Of a stretch of 64,000 nucleotides of DNA, positions 12,023 to 25,700 are shown one piece after another. A program made the position numbers and the translations under genes. Position 1 is the stretch's first letter, and every line of letters starts with the position of its first letter. Source of the DNA: Karalla daura (lineage: Eukaryota; Chordata; Actinopteri; Chaetodontiformes; Leiognathidae). The notes beneath the pieces are model-generated. The model was given only the letters and a program-made list of their open reading frames with translations. It did no database searches and was not told where the DNA came from. Where the stretch lies: NCBI GenBank assembly GCA_029224185.1, contig CM055191.1:25985805-26049804 (forward strand), read 5' to 3'.

Positions 12023-14296
12023 TTGTCAGGGCGTTCTGGAGACTGTCCCCTACGGCGTGACAGTGAGCTCATATTCCAGATAGGTGAAAGCGCAGTCTCC
12101 ATAGAGCCAAATGTTTATCACTTGGCCAATTTGGCTTTTTCCCATAAGAATGAATGGGAAAAACAGAACTCCACAAACAAACATTCGCAACTTTGCCATT
12201 CTTTGACTTTGAAACTTCATTTTCATTTCAAAAATTGAAGAATCTTGTGGCTTGTTTGTGTCGCGAGTTGCACGCTGATAGGTTGTATGGTTTGTCAGCA
12301 GCACCTCTTCTCGACGACCATGTGCTCAGGTACCTGCTCCAATGTCTCCTCTGCTGACATGGTAATACAAAGTGATGAGGCGTCCAGCTTCAATGCACCC
12401 CAGCATATGGCACAGGCCCTGGGAGACTCCCAGAGTTTGAAAGGGCCCCCTCAGCATTGGGCATGTCCAATCTCTTCTTAGCACCGGGCCGACATGCGGG
12501 ATCGCTTAAAAATCAGCTCTCGTTTCGCTCTTTTCACGCTGCTCCCTGCCACACCCGAAGCAGCAGACAAATTCTTTTTTCCAGTTTTGTAGGAACATTG
12601 GTGCTCTCTCATGCGGGGCAGGCCATAAACCCGTGCGCCTTGTGAAATTTAAACGACGAGCCTCATCGTAGGCCCAGTGCAGCCTTTTCTCTCCATGACC
12701 CCCATTCATTGTCCCACCACAGCCATCAATGTTAAACGTTACACTACTTCTCGCGTCTGTGGCCACAGTTCTCATAGTACACACACCAAATCGTGTCAGG
12801 GCGTTCTGGAGACTGTCCCCTACGGCGTGACAGTGAGCTCATATTCCAGATAGGTGAAAGCGCAGTCTCCATAGAGCCAAATGTTTATCACTTGGCCAAT
12901 TCGGCTCGTTCCCATAAGAATGAATGGGAAAAACAGAACTCCACAAACAAACATTCGCAACGTTGCCATACTTTGACTTTGAAGCTTCATTTTCATTTCA
13001 AAAATTGAAGAATCTTGTGGCTTGTTTGTGTAGCGAGTTGCACGCTGATAGGTTGTATGGTTTGTCAGCAGCACCTCTTCTCGACGACCATGTGCCCAGG
13101 TGCCTGCTCCAATGACTCCTCTGCTGACATGGTCATACAAAGTGATGAGGCGTCCAGCTTCAATGCACCCCAGCATATGGCACAGGCCCTGGGAGACTCC
13201 CAGAGTTTGAAAGGGCCCCCTCAGCATTGGGCATGTCCAATCTCTTCTTAGCACCGGGCCGATATGCGGGATCGCTTAAAAATCAGCTCTCGTTTTGCTC
13301 TTTTCACGCTGCTCCCAGCCACACCCGAAGCAGCAGACAAATTCTTTTTTCCAGTTTTGTAGGAACATTGGTGCTCTCTCATGCGGGTTAGGCCATAAAC
13401 CCGTGCGCCTTGTGAAATTTAAACGACGAGCCTCATTGTAGGCCCAGTGCAGCCTTTTCTCTCCATAAGCCCCCATTCATTGTCCAACCGCTGCCATCAA
13501 TGTTAAACGTTACACTACTCCTCGCGACTGTGGCCACAGTTCTCATAGTACACACACCAAATCTTGTCAGGGCGTTCTGGAGACTGTCCCCTACGGCGTG
13601 ACAGTGAGCTCATATTCCAGATAGGTGAAAGCGCAGTCTCCATAGAGCCAAATGTTTATCACTTGGCCAATTTGGCTTTTTCCCATAAGAATGAATGGGA
13701 AAAACAGAACTCCACAAACAAACATTCGCAACTTTGCCATTCTTTGACTTTGAAACTTCATTTTCATTTCAAAAATTGAAGAATCTTGTGGCTTGTTTGT
13801 GTCGCGAGTTGCACGCTGATAGGTTGTATGGTTTGTCAGCAGCACCTCTTCTCGACGACCATGTGCTCAGGTACCTGCTCCAATGTCTCCTCTGCTGACA
13901 TGGTAATACAAAGTGATGAGGCGTCCAGCTTCAATGCACCCCAGCATATGGCACAGGCCCTGGGAGACTCCCAGAGTTTGAAAGGGCCCCCTCAGCATTG
14001 GGCATGTCCAATCTCTTCTTAGCACCGGGCCGACATGCGGGATCGCTTAAAAATCAGCTCTCGTTTCGCTCTTTTCACGCTGCTCCCTGCCACACCCGAA
14101 GCAGCAGACAAATTCTTTTTTCCAGTTTTGTAGGAACATTGGTGCTCTCTCATGCGGGGCAGGCCATAAACCCGTGCGCCTTGTGAAATTTAAACGACGA
14201 GCCTCATCGTAGGCCCAGTGCAGCCTTTTCTCTCCATGACCCCCATTCATTGTCCCACCACAGCCATCAATGTTAAACGTTACACTACTCCTCGCG
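11506..14296 (+). repeat. Long direct repeat, copy 1 (shift 4624 bp)
   Basis: Matches 16130-18920 over 2791 bp. Two rare private bases are shared at exactly 4624 bp spacing: T at 12749 and 17373 (ACTTCTCGCG) and T at 13263 and 17887 (GCCGATATGC). The only internal difference I noticed is C at 11918 against T at 16542. The right boundary is T at 14297 against A at 18921. Unit order H2/M4, H1/M1, H2/M4 is the same in both copies. Confidence 0.88.
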
Positions 14297-16519
14297 TCTG
14301 TGGCCACAGTTCTCATAGTACACACACCAAATCGTGTCAGGGCGTTCTGGAGACTGTCCCCTACGGCGTGACAGTGAGCTCATATTCCAGATAGGTGAAA
14401 GCGCAGTCTCCATAGAGCCAAATGTTTATCACTTGGCCAATTTGGCTTTTTCCCATAAGAATGAATGGGAAAAACAGAACTCCACAAACAAACATTCGCA
14501 ACTTTGCCATTCTTTGACTTTGAAACTTCATTTTCATTTCAAAAATTGAAGAATCTTGTGGCTTGTTTGTGTAGCGAGTTGCACGCTGATAGGTTGTATG
14601 GTTTGTCAGCAGCACCTCTTCTCGACGACCATGTGCCCAGGTACCTGCTCCAATGACTCCTCTGCTGACATGGTCATACAAAGTGATGAGGCGTCCAGCT
14701 TCAATGCACCCCAGCATATGGCACAGGCCCTGGGAGACTCCCAGAGTTTGAAAGGGCCCCCTCAGCATTGGGCATGTCCAATCTCTTCTTAGCACCGGGC
14801 CGACATGCGGGATCGCTTAAAAATCAGCTCTCGTTTCGCTCTTTTCACGCTGCTCCCAGCCACACCCGAAGCAGCAGACAAATTCTTTTTTCCAGTTTTG
14901 TAGGAAGATTGGTGCTCTCTCATGCGGGGCAGGCCATAAACCCGTGCGCCTTGTGAAATTTAAACGACGAGCCTCATCGTAGGCCCAGTGCAGCCTTTTC
15001 TCTCCATAAGCCCCCATTCATTGTCCCACCACTGCCATCAATGTTAAACGTTACACTACTCCTCGCGACTGTGGCCACAGTTCTCATAGTACACACACCA
15101 AATCGTGTCAGGGCGTTCTGGAGACTGTCCCCTACGGCGTGACAGTGAGCTCATATTCCAGATAGGTGAAAGCGCAGTCTCCATAGAGCCAAATGTTTAT
15201 CACTTGGCCAATTCGGCTCGTTCCCATAAGAATGAATGGGAAAAACAGAACTCCACAAACAAACATTCGCAACGTTGCCATACTTTGACTTTGAAACTTC
15301 ATTTTCATTTCAAAAATTGAAGAATCTTGTGGCTTGTTTGTGTAGCGAGTTGCACGCTGATAGGTTGTATGGTTTGTCAGCAGCACCTCTTCTCGACGAC
15401 CATGTGCCCAGGTGCCTGCTCCAATGACTCCTCTGCTGACATGGTCATACAAAGTGATGAGGCGTCCAGCTTCAATGCACCCCAGCATATGGCACAGGCC
15501 CTGGGAGACTCCCAGAGTTTGAAAGGGCCCCCTCAGCATTGGGCATGTCCAATCTCTTCTTAGCACCGGGCCGACATGCGGGATCGCTTAAAAATCAGCT
15601 CTCGTTTCGCTCTTTTCACGCTGCTCCCTGCCACACCCGAAGCAGCAGACAAATTCTTTTTTCCAGTTTTGTAGGAAGATTGGTGCTCTCTCATGCGGGG
15701 CAGGCCATAAACCCGTGCGCCTTGTGAAATTTAAACGACGAGCCTCATCGTAGGCCCAGTGCAGCCTTTTCTCTCCATAAGCCCCCATTCATTGTCCCAC
15801 CACTGCCATCAATGTTAAACGTTACAAAACTCCTCGCGACTGTGGCCACAGTTCTCTTAGTACACACACCAAATCGTGTCAGGGCGTTCTGGAGACTGTC
15901 CCCTACGGCGTGACAGTGAGCTCATATTCCAGATAGGTGAAAGCGCAGTCTCCATAGAGCCAAATGTTTATCACTTGGCCAATTCGGCTCGTTCCCATAA
16001 GAATGAATGGGAAAAACAGAACTCCACAAACAAACATTCGCAACGTTGCCATACTTTGACTTTGAAACTTCATTTTCATTTCAAAAATTGAAGAATCTTG
16101 TGGTGTGTTTGTGTAGCGAGTTGCACGTTGATAGGTTGTATGGTTTTTCAGCAGCACCTCTTCTCGACGACCATGTGCTCAAGTACCTGCTCCATTGTCT
16201 CCTCTGCTGACATGGTAATACAAAGTGATGAGGCGTCCAGCTTCAATGCACCCCAGCAGATGGCACAGGCCCTGGGAGACTCCCAGAGTTTGAAAGGGCC
16301 CCCTCAGCATTGGGCATGTCCAATCTCTTCTTAGCACCGGGCCGACATGCGGGATCGCTTAAAAATCAGCTCTCGTTTCGCTCTTTTCACGCTGCTCCCA
16401 GCCACACCCGAAGCAGCAGACAAATTCTTTTTTCCAGTTTTGTAGGAACATTGGTGCTCTCTCATGCGGGTTAGGCCATAAACCCGTGCGCCTTGTGAAA
16501 TTTAAACGACGAGCCTCAT
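13868..16519 (+). repeat. Long direct repeat, copy 2 (shift 6166 bp)
   Basis: Partner of 7702-10353, made of units 19-21 with flanking part-units. Differences from copy 1 include GC instead of TT in the unit 19 tail and T at 16129 (GCACGTTGATAGG). It overlaps both 4624-bp repeat copies, so the two duplications are interleaved: a 6166-bp and a 4624-bp shift cannot come from one event. Confidence 0.83.
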
Positions 16520-18920
16520 TGTAGGCCCAGTGCAGCCTTTTTTCTCCATAAGCCCCCATTCATTGTCCAACCGCTGCCATCAATGTTAAACGTTACACTA
16601 CTCCTCGCGACTGTGGCCACAGTTCTCATAGTACACACACCAAATCTTGTCAGGGCGTTCTGGAGACTGTCCCCTACGGCGTGACAGTGAGCTCATATTC
16701 CAGATAGGTGAAAGCGCAGTCTCCATAGAGCCAAATGTTTATCACTTGGCCAATTTGGCTTTTTCCCATAAGAATGAATGGGAAAAACAGAACTCCACAA
16801 ACAAACATTCGCAACTTTGCCATTCTTTGACTTTGAAACTTCATTTTCATTTCAAAAATTGAAGAATCTTGTGGCTTGTTTGTGTCGCGAGTTGCACGCT
16901 GATAGGTTGTATGGTTTGTCAGCAGCACCTCTTCTCGACGACCATGTGCTCAGGTACCTGCTCCAATGTCTCCTCTGCTGACATGGTAATACAAAGTGAT
17001 GAGGCGTCCAGCTTCAATGCACCCCAGCATATGGCACAGGCCCTGGGAGACTCCCAGAGTTTGAAAGGGCCCCCTCAGCATTGGGCATGTCCAATCTCTT
17101 CTTAGCACCGGGCCGACATGCGGGATCGCTTAAAAATCAGCTCTCGTTTCGCTCTTTTCACGCTGCTCCCTGCCACACCCGAAGCAGCAGACAAATTCTT
17201 TTTTCCAGTTTTGTAGGAACATTGGTGCTCTCTCATGCGGGGCAGGCCATAAACCCGTGCGCCTTGTGAAATTTAAACGACGAGCCTCATCGTAGGCCCA
17301 GTGCAGCCTTTTCTCTCCATGACCCCCATTCATTGTCCCACCACAGCCATCAATGTTAAACGTTACACTACTTCTCGCGTCTGTGGCCACAGTTCTCATA
17401 GTACACACACCAAATCGTGTCAGGGCGTTCTGGAGACTGTCCCCTACGGCGTGACAGTGAGCTCATATTCCAGATAGGTGAAAGCGCAGTCTCCATAGAG
17501 CCAAATGTTTATCACTTGGCCAATTCGGCTCGTTCCCATAAGAATGAATGGGAAAAACAGAACTCCACAAACAAACATTCGCAACGTTGCCATACTTTGA
17601 CTTTGAAGCTTCATTTTCATTTCAAAAATTGAAGAATCTTGTGGCTTGTTTGTGTAGCGAGTTGCACGCTGATAGGTTGTATGGTTTGTCAGCAGCACCT
17701 CTTCTCGACGACCATGTGCCCAGGTGCCTGCTCCAATGACTCCTCTGCTGACATGGTCATACAAAGTGATGAGGCGTCCAGCTTCAATGCACCCCAGCAT
17801 ATGGCACAGGCCCTGGGAGACTCCCAGAGTTTGAAAGGGCCCCCTCAGCATTGGGCATGTCCAATCTCTTCTTAGCACCGGGCCGATATGCGGGATCGCT
17901 TAAAAATCAGCTCTCGTTTTGCTCTTTTCACGCTGCTCCCAGCCACACCCGAAGCAGCAGACAAATTCTTTTTTCCAGTTTTGTAGGAACATTGGTGCTC
18001 TCTCATGCGGGTTAGGCCATAAACCCGTGCGCCTTGTGAAATTTAAACGACGAGCCTCATTGTAGGCCCAGTGCAGCCTTTTCTCTCCATAAGCCCCCAT
18101 TCATTGTCCAACCGCTGCCATCAATGTTAAACGTTACACTACTCCTCGCGACTGTGGCCACAGTTCTCATAGTACACACACCAAATCTTGTCAGGGCGTT
18201 CTGGAGACTGTCCCCTACGGCGTGACAGTGAGCTCATATTCCAGATAGGTGAAAGCGCAGTCTCCATAGAGCCAAATGTTTATCACTTGGCCAATTTGGC
18301 TTTTTCCCATAAGAATGAATGGGAAAAACAGAACTCCACAAACAAACATTCGCAACTTTGCCATTCTTTGACTTTGAAACTTCATTTTCATTTCAAAAAT
18401 TGAAGAATCTTGTGGCTTGTTTGTGTCGCGAGTTGCACGCTGATAGGTTGTATGGTTTGTCAGCAGCACCTCTTCTCGACGACCATGTGCTCAGGTACCT
18501 GCTCCAATGTCTCCTCTGCTGACATGGTAATACAAAGTGATGAGGCGTCCAGCTTCAATGCACCCCAGCATATGGCACAGGCCCTGGGAGACTCCCAGAG
18601 TTTGAAAGGGCCCCCTCAGCATTGGGCATGTCCAATCTCTTCTTAGCACCGGGCCGACATGCGGGATCGCTTAAAAATCAGCTCTCGTTTCGCTCTTTTC
18701 ACGCTGCTCCCTGCCACACCCGAAGCAGCAGACAAATTCTTTTTTCCAGTTTTGTAGGAACATTGGTGCTCTCTCATGCGGGGCAGGCCATAAACCCGTG
18801 CGCCTTGTGAAATTTAAACGACGAGCCTCATCGTAGGCCCAGTGCAGCCTTTTCTCTCCATGACCCCCATTCATTGTCCCACCACAGCCATCAATGTTAA
18901 ACGTTACACTACTCCTCGCG
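16130..18920 (+). repeat. Long direct repeat, copy 2 (shift 4624 bp)
   Basis: Partner of 11506-14296, containing units 22-24 (16647, 17417, 18188). It carries the same two rare bases and an extra private T at 16542. Immediately to its right begins the trimer repeat at 18530, which overlaps the last 391 bp of this copy. Confidence 0.87.
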
Positions 18921-19442
18921 ACTGTGGCCACAGTTCTCATAGTACACACACCAAATCGTGTCAGGGCGTTCTGGAAACTCTCCCCTACGGCGTGACAGTT
19001 AGCTCATATTCCAGATAGGTGAAAGCGCAGTCTCCATAGAGCCAAATGTTTATCACTTGGCCAAATAGGTTCTTTCCCATAAGAATGAATGGGGAAAAGA
19101 GAACTCCACAAACAAACATTCGCAACGTTGCCATACTTTGACTTTGAAACTTCATTTTCATTTCAAAAATTGAAGAATCTTGTGGTGTGTTTGTAGAGCG
19201 AGTTGCACGCTGATAGGTTGTATGGTTTTTCAGCAGCACCTCTTCTCGACAACCATGTGCTCAAGTTCCTGCTCCATTGTCTCCTCTGCTGACATGGTCA
19301 TACAAAGTGATGAGGCGTCCACCTTCAATGCACCCCAGCAGATGGCACAGGCCCTGGGAGACTCCCAGAGTTTGAAAGGGCCCCCTCAGCATTGGGCATG
19401 TCCAATCTCTTCTTAGCACCGGGCCGACATGCGGGATCGCTT

Positions 19443-19619
19443 AAAAATCAGCTCTCGTTTCGCTCTTTTCACGCTGCTCCCAGCCACACCCGAAGCAGCA
19501 GACAAATTATTTTTTCCAGTTTTGTAGGAACATTGGTTTCTCTCATGCGGGGCAGGCCTTGAACCCGTGCGTCTTGTGAAATTTAAACGACGAGCCTCAT
19601 CGTAGGCCCAGTGCAGCCT
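19443..19619 (-). promoter_or_regulatory. Possible Pol III internal-promoter-like remnant (weak)
   Basis: On the minus strand, 19564-19556 reads GTTCAAGGC, which fits the tRNA B-box consensus GWTCRANNC at every fixed position. The flanking bases could form a 4-of-5 pair T-arm-like stem. About 55 nt upstream (19619-19609) AGGCTGCACTG fits 5 of 7 fixed A-box positions. A TTTTT run (19447-19443) lies about 110 nt downstream and could end transcription. The B-box match exists only in the CCTTGAACCC tails (units 25, 28, 37, 42); all other units read CCATAAACCC, which breaks it. No convincing acceptor or anticodon arm is visible, so this is not called a tRNA. Confidence 0.25.
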
Positions 19620-21753
19620 TTTCTCTCCATAAGCCCCCATTCATTGTCCCACCACTGCCATCAATGTTAAACGTTACAAAACTCCTCGCGACTGTGGCCA
19701 CAGTTCTCATAGTACACACACCAAATCGTGTCAGGGCGTTCTGGAGACTGTCCCCTACGGCGTGACAGTGAGCTCATATTCCAGATAGGTGAAAGCGCAG
19801 TCTCCATAGAGCCAAATGTTTATCACTTGGCCAATTCGGCTCGTTCCCATAAGAATGAATGGGAAAAACAGAACTCCACAAACAAACATTCGCAACGTTG
19901 CCATACTTTGACTTTGAAACTTCATTTTCATTTCAAAAATTGAAGAATCTTGTGGCTTGTTTGTGTAGCGAGTTGCACGCTGATAGGTTGTATGGTTTGT
20001 CAGCAGCACCTCTTCTCGACGACCATGTGCCCAGGTGCCTGCTCCAATGACTCCTCTGCTGACATGGTCATACAAAGTGATGAGGCGTCCAGCTTCAATG
20101 CACCCCAGCATATGGCACAGGCCCTGGGAGACTCCCAGAGTTTGAAAGGGCCCCCTCAGCATTGGGCATGTCCAATCTCTTCTTAGCACCGGGCCGACAT
20201 GCGGGATCGCTTAAAAATCAGCTCTCGTTTTGCTCTTTTCACGCTGCTCCCAGCCACACCCGAAGCAGCAGACAAATTCTTTTTTCCAGTTTTGTAGGAA
20301 GATTGGTGCTCTCTCATGCGGGGCAGGCCATAAACCCGTGCGCCTTGTGAAATTTAAACGACGAGCCTCATCGTAGGCCCAGTGCAGCCTTTTCTCTCCA
20401 TAAGCCCCCATTCATTGTCCCACCACTGCCATCAATGTTAAACGTTACAAAACTCCTCGCGACTGTGGCCACAGTTCTCTTAGTACACACACCAAATCGT
20501 GTCAGGGCGTTCTGGAGACTGTCCCCTACGGCGTGACAGTGAGCTCATATTCCAGATAGGTGAAAGCGCAGTCTCCATAGAGCCAAATGTTTATCACTTG
20601 GCCAATTCGGCTCGTTCCCATAAGAATGAATGGGAAAAACAGAACTCCACAAACAAACATTCGCAACGTTGCCATACTTTGGCTTTGAAACTTCATTTTC
20701 ATTTCAAAAATTGAAGAATCTTGTGGTGTGTTTGTAGAGCGAGTTGCACGCTGATAGGTTGTATGGTTTGTCAGCAGCACCTCTTCTCGACGACCATGTG
20801 CCCAGGTACCTGCTCCAATGACTCCTCTGCTGACATGGTCATACAAAGTGATGAGGCGTCCAGCTTCAATGCACCCCAGCATATGGCACAGGCCCTGGGA
20901 GACTCCCAGAGTTTGAAAGGGCCCCCTCAGCATTGGGCATGTCCAATCTCTTCTTAGCACCGGGCCGACATGCGGGATCGCTTAAAAATCAGCTCTCGTT
21001 TCGCTCTTTTCACGCTGCTCCCTGCCACACCCGAAGCAGCAGACAAATTCTTTTTTCCAGTTTTGTAGGAACATTGGTGCTCTCTCATGCGGGGCAGGCC
21101 ATAAACCCGTGCGCCTTGTGAAATTTAAACGACGAGCCTCATCGTAGGCCCAGTGCAGCCTTTTCTCTCCATGACCCCCATTCATTGTCCCACCACAGCC
21201 ATCAATGTTAAACGTTACACTACTCCTCGCGACTGTGGCCACAGTTCTCATAGTACACACACCAAATCGTGTCAGGGCGTTCTGGAAACTCTCCCCTACG
21301 GCGTGACAGTTAGCTCATATTCCAGATAGGTGAAAGCGCAGTCTCCATAGAGCCAAATGTTTATCACTTGGCCAAATAGGTTCTTTCCCATAAGAATGAA
21401 TGGGGAAAAGAGAACTCCACAAACAAACATTCGCAACGTTGCCATACTTTGACTTTGAAACTTCATTTTCATTTCAAAAATTGAAGAATCTTGTGGTGTG
21501 TTTGTAGAGCGAGTTGCACGCTGATAGGTTGTATGGTTTTTCAGCAGCACCTCTTCTCGACAACCATGTGCTCAAGTTCCTGCTCCATTGTCTCCTCTGC
21601 TGACATGGTCATACAAAGTGATGAGGCGTCCACCTTCAATGCACCCCAGCAGATGGCACAGGCCCTGGGAGACTCCCAGAGTTTGAAAGGGCCCCCTCAG
21701 CATTGGGCATGTCCAATCTCTTCTTAGCACCGGGCCGACATGCGGGATCGCTT

Positions 21754-21930
21754 AAAAATCAGCTCTCGTTTCGCTCTTTTCACGCTGCTCCCAGCCACAC
21801 CCGAAGCAGCAGACAAATTATTTTTTCCAGTTTTGTAGGAACATTGGTTTCTCTCATGCGGGGCAGGCCTTGAACCCGTGCGTCTTGTGAAATTTAAACG
21901 ACGAGCCTCATCGTAGGCCCAGTGCAGCCT
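21754..21930 (-). promoter_or_regulatory. Second copy of B-box-like tail (unit 28)
   Basis: The B-box-like match is at 21875-21867. This is the 2311-bp shifted copy of the unit 25 tail within the trimer repeat, so it is not independent evidence. Confidence 0.22.
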
Positions 21931-22799
21931 TTTCTCTCCATAAGCCCCCATTCATTGTCCCACCACTGCCATCAATGTTAAACGTTACAAAACTCCTCGC
22001 GACTGTGGCCACAGTTCTCATAGTACACACACCAAATCGTGTCAGGGCGTTCTGGAGACTGTCCCCTACGGCGTGACAGTGAGCTCATATTCCAGATAGG
22101 TGAAAGCGCAGTCTCCATAGAGCCAAATGTTTATCACTTGGCCAATTCGGCTCGTTCCCATAAGAATGAATGGGAAAAACAGAACTCCACAAACAAACAT
22201 TCGCAACGTTGCCATACTTTGACTTTGAAACTTCATTTTCATTTCAAAAATTGAAGAATCTTGTGGCTTGTTTGTGTAGCGAGTTGCACGCTGATAGGTT
22301 GTATGGTTTGTCAGCAGCACCTCTTCTCGACGACCATGTGCCCAGGTGCCTGCTCCAATGACTCCTCTGCTGACATGGTCATACAAAGTGATGAGGCGTC
22401 CAGCTTCAATGCACCCCAGCATATGGCACAGGCCCTGGGAGACTCCCAGAGTTTGAAAGGGCCCCCTCAGCATTGGGCATGTCCAATCTCTTCTTAGCAC
22501 CGGGCCGACATGCGGGATCGCTTAAAAATCAGCTCTCGTTTTGCTCTTTTCACGCTGCTCCCAGCCACACCCGAAGCAGCAGACAAATTCTTTTTTCCAG
22601 TTTTGTAGGAAGATTGGTGCTCTCTCATGCGGGGCAGGCCATAAACCCGTGCGCCTTGTGAAATTTAAACGACGAGCCTCATCGTAGGCCCAGTGCAGCC
22701 TTTTCTCTCCATAAGCCCCCATTCATTGTCCCACCACTGCCATCAATGTTAAACGTTACAAAACTCCTCGCGACTGTGGCCACAGTTCTCTTAGTACAC

Positions 22800-25700
22800 A
22801 CACCAAATCGTGTCAGGGCGTTCTGGAGACTGTCCCCTACGGCGTGACAGTGAGCTCATATTCCAGATAGGTGAAAGCGCAGTCTCCATAGAGCCAAATG
22901 TTTATCACTTGGCCAATTCGGCTCGTTCCCATAAGAATGAATGGGAAAAACAGAACTCCACAAACAAACATTCGCAACGTTGCCATACTTTGGCTTTGAA
23001 ACTTCATTTTCATTTCAAAAATTGAAGAATCTTGTGGTGTGTTTGTAGAGCGAGTTGCACGCTGATAGGTTGTATGGTTTGTCAGCAGCACCTCTTCTCG
23101 ACGACCATGTGCCCAGGTACCTGCTCCAATGACTCCTCTGCTGACATGGTCATACAAAGTGATGAGGCGTCCAGCTTCAATGCACCCCAGCATATGGCAC
23201 AGGCCCTGGGAGACTCCCAGAGTTTGAAAGGGCCCCCTCAGCATTGGGCATGTCCAATCTCTTCTTAGCACCGGGCCGACATGCGGGATCGCTTAAAAAT
23301 CAGCTCTCGTTTTGCTCTTTTCACGCTGCTCCCAGCCACACCCGAAGCAGCAGACAAATTCTTTTTTCCAGTTTTGTAGGAAGATTGGTGCTCTCTCATG
23401 CGGGGCAGGCCATAAACCCGTGCGCCTTGTGAAATTTAAACGACGAGCCTCATCGTAGGCCCAGTGCAGCCTTTTCTCTCCATAAGCCCCCATTCATTGT
23501 CCCACCACTGCCATCAATGTTAAACGTTACACTACTCCTCGCGACTGTGGCCACAGTTCTCATAGTACACACACCAAATCGTGTCAGGGCGTTCTGGAGA
23601 CTGTCCCCTACGGCGTGACAGTGAGCTCATATTCCAGATAGGTGAAAGCGCAGTCTCCATAGAGCCAAATGTTTATCACTTGGCCAATTCGGCTCGTTCC
23701 CATAAGAATGAATGGGAAAAACAGAACTCCACAAACAAACATTCGCAACGTTGCCATACTTTGACTTTGAAGCTTCATTTTCATTTCAAAAATTGAAGAA
23801 TCTTGTGGCTTGTTTGTGTAGCGAGTTGCACGCTGATAGGTTGTATGGTTTGTCAGCAGCACCTCTTCTCGACGACCATGTGCCCAGGTGCCTGCTCCAA
23901 TGACTCCTCTGCTGACATGGTCATACAAAGTGATGAGGCGTCCAGCTTCAATGCACCCCAGCATATGGCACAGGCCCTGGGAGACTCCCAGAGTTTGAAA
24001 GGGCCCCCTCAGCATTGGGCATGTCCAATCTCTTCTTAGCACCGGGCCGACATGCGGGATCGCTTAAAAATCAGCTCTCGTTTTGCTCTTTTCACGCTGC
24101 TCCCAGCCACACCCGAAGCAGCAGACAAATTCTTTTTTCCAGTTTTGTAGGAAGATTGGTGCTCTCTCATGCGGGGCAGGCCATAAACCCGTGCGCCTTG
24201 TGAAATTTAAACGACGAGCCTCATCGTAGGCCCAGTGCAGCCTTTTCTCTCCATAAGCCCCCATTCATTGTCCCACCACTGCCATCAATGTTAAACGTTA
24301 CAAAACTCCTCGCGACTGTGGCCACAGTTCTCTTAGTACACACACCAAATCGTGTCAGGGCGTTCTGGAGACTGTCCCCTACGGCGTGACAGTGAGCTCA
24401 TATTCCAGATAGGTGAAAGCGCAGTCTCCATAGAGCCAAATGTTTATCACTTGGCCAATTCGGCTCGTTCCCATAAGAATGAATGGGAAAAACAGAACTC
24501 CACAAACAAACATTCGCAACGTTGCCATACTTTGACTTTGAAACTTCATTTTCATTTCAAAAATTGAAGAATCTTGTGGTGTGTTTGTGTAGCGAGTTGC
24601 ACGCTGATAGGTTGTATGGTTTTTCAGCAGCACCTCTTCTCGACGACCATGTGCTCAAGTACCTGCTCCATTGTCTCCTCTGCTGACATGGTAATACAAA
24701 GTGATGAGGCGTCCAGCTTCAATGCACCCCAGCAGATGGCACAGGCCCTGGGAGACTCCCAGAGTTTGAAAGGGCCCCCTCAGCATTGGGCATGTCCAAT
24801 CTCTTCTTAGCACCGGGCCGACATGCGGGATCGCTTAAAAATCAGCTCTCGTTTCGCTCTTTTCACGCTGCTCCCTGCCACACCCGAAGCAGCAGACAAA
24901 TTCTTTTTTCCAGTTTTGTAGGAAGATTGGTGCTCTCTCATGCGGGGCAGGCCATAAACCCGTGCGCCTTGTGAAATTTAAACGACGAGCCTCATCGTAG
25001 GCCCAGTGCAGCCTTTTCTCTCCATAAGCCCCCATTCATTGTCCCACCACTGCCATCAATGTTAAACATTACACTACTCCTCGCGACTGTGGCCACAGTT
25101 CTCATAGTACACACACCAAATCGTGTCAGGGCGTTCTGGAAACTCTCCCCTACGGCTTGACAGTTAGCTCATATTCCAGATAGGTGAAAGCGCAGTCTCC
25201 ATAGAGCCAAATGTTTATCACTTGGCCAAATAGGTTCTTTCCCATAAGAATGAATGGGGAAAAGAGAACTCCACAAACAAACATTCGCAACGTTGCCATA
25301 CTTTGACTTTGAAACTTCATTTTCATTTCAAAAATTGAAGAATCTTGTGGTGTGTTTGTAGAGCGAGTTGCACGCTGATAGGTTGTATGGTTTTTCAGCA
25401 GCACCTCTTCTCGACGACCATGTGCTCAAGTTCCTGCTCCATTGTCTCCTCTGCTGACATGGTCATACAAAGTGATGAGGCGTCCACCTTCAATGCACCC
25501 CAGCAGATGGCACAGGCCCTGGGAGACTCCCAGAGTTTGAAAGGGCCCCCTCAGCATTGGGCATGTCCAATCTCTTCTTAGCACCGGGCCGACATGCGGG
25601 ATCGCTTAAAAATCAGCTCTCGTTTCGCTCTTTTCACGCTGCTCCCTGCCACACCCGAAGCAGCAGACAAATTCTTTTTTCCAGTTTTGTAGGAACATTG

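Larger units (their letters stand above)
18530..23151 (+). repeat. Two-copy trimer higher-order repeat, 2311-bp period
   Basis: 18530-20840 and 20841-23151 are adjacent copies, and the identity runs about 161 bp further (to 23312). The order in each is the end of a CCATGACCCCC tail, then H3/M3, H1/M1, and H1/M1 with ACTTTGGCTTTG. I saw no difference between the copies in any segment compared. Left boundary: A at 18529 against C at 20840. Right boundary: C at 21002 against T at 23313. Both H3/M3 units carry a special tail (AAATTATTTTTTCC, GGTTTCTC, CCTTGAACCC) seen elsewhere only in units 37 and 42. Confidence 0.9.

Noticed and set aside
19443..19619. Intact tRNA gene on the minus strand
   Set aside because: Only a B-box and T-arm-like part is present; no acceptor stem pairing and no anticodon arm can be drawn. 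Kept only as a weak promoter-like remnant.
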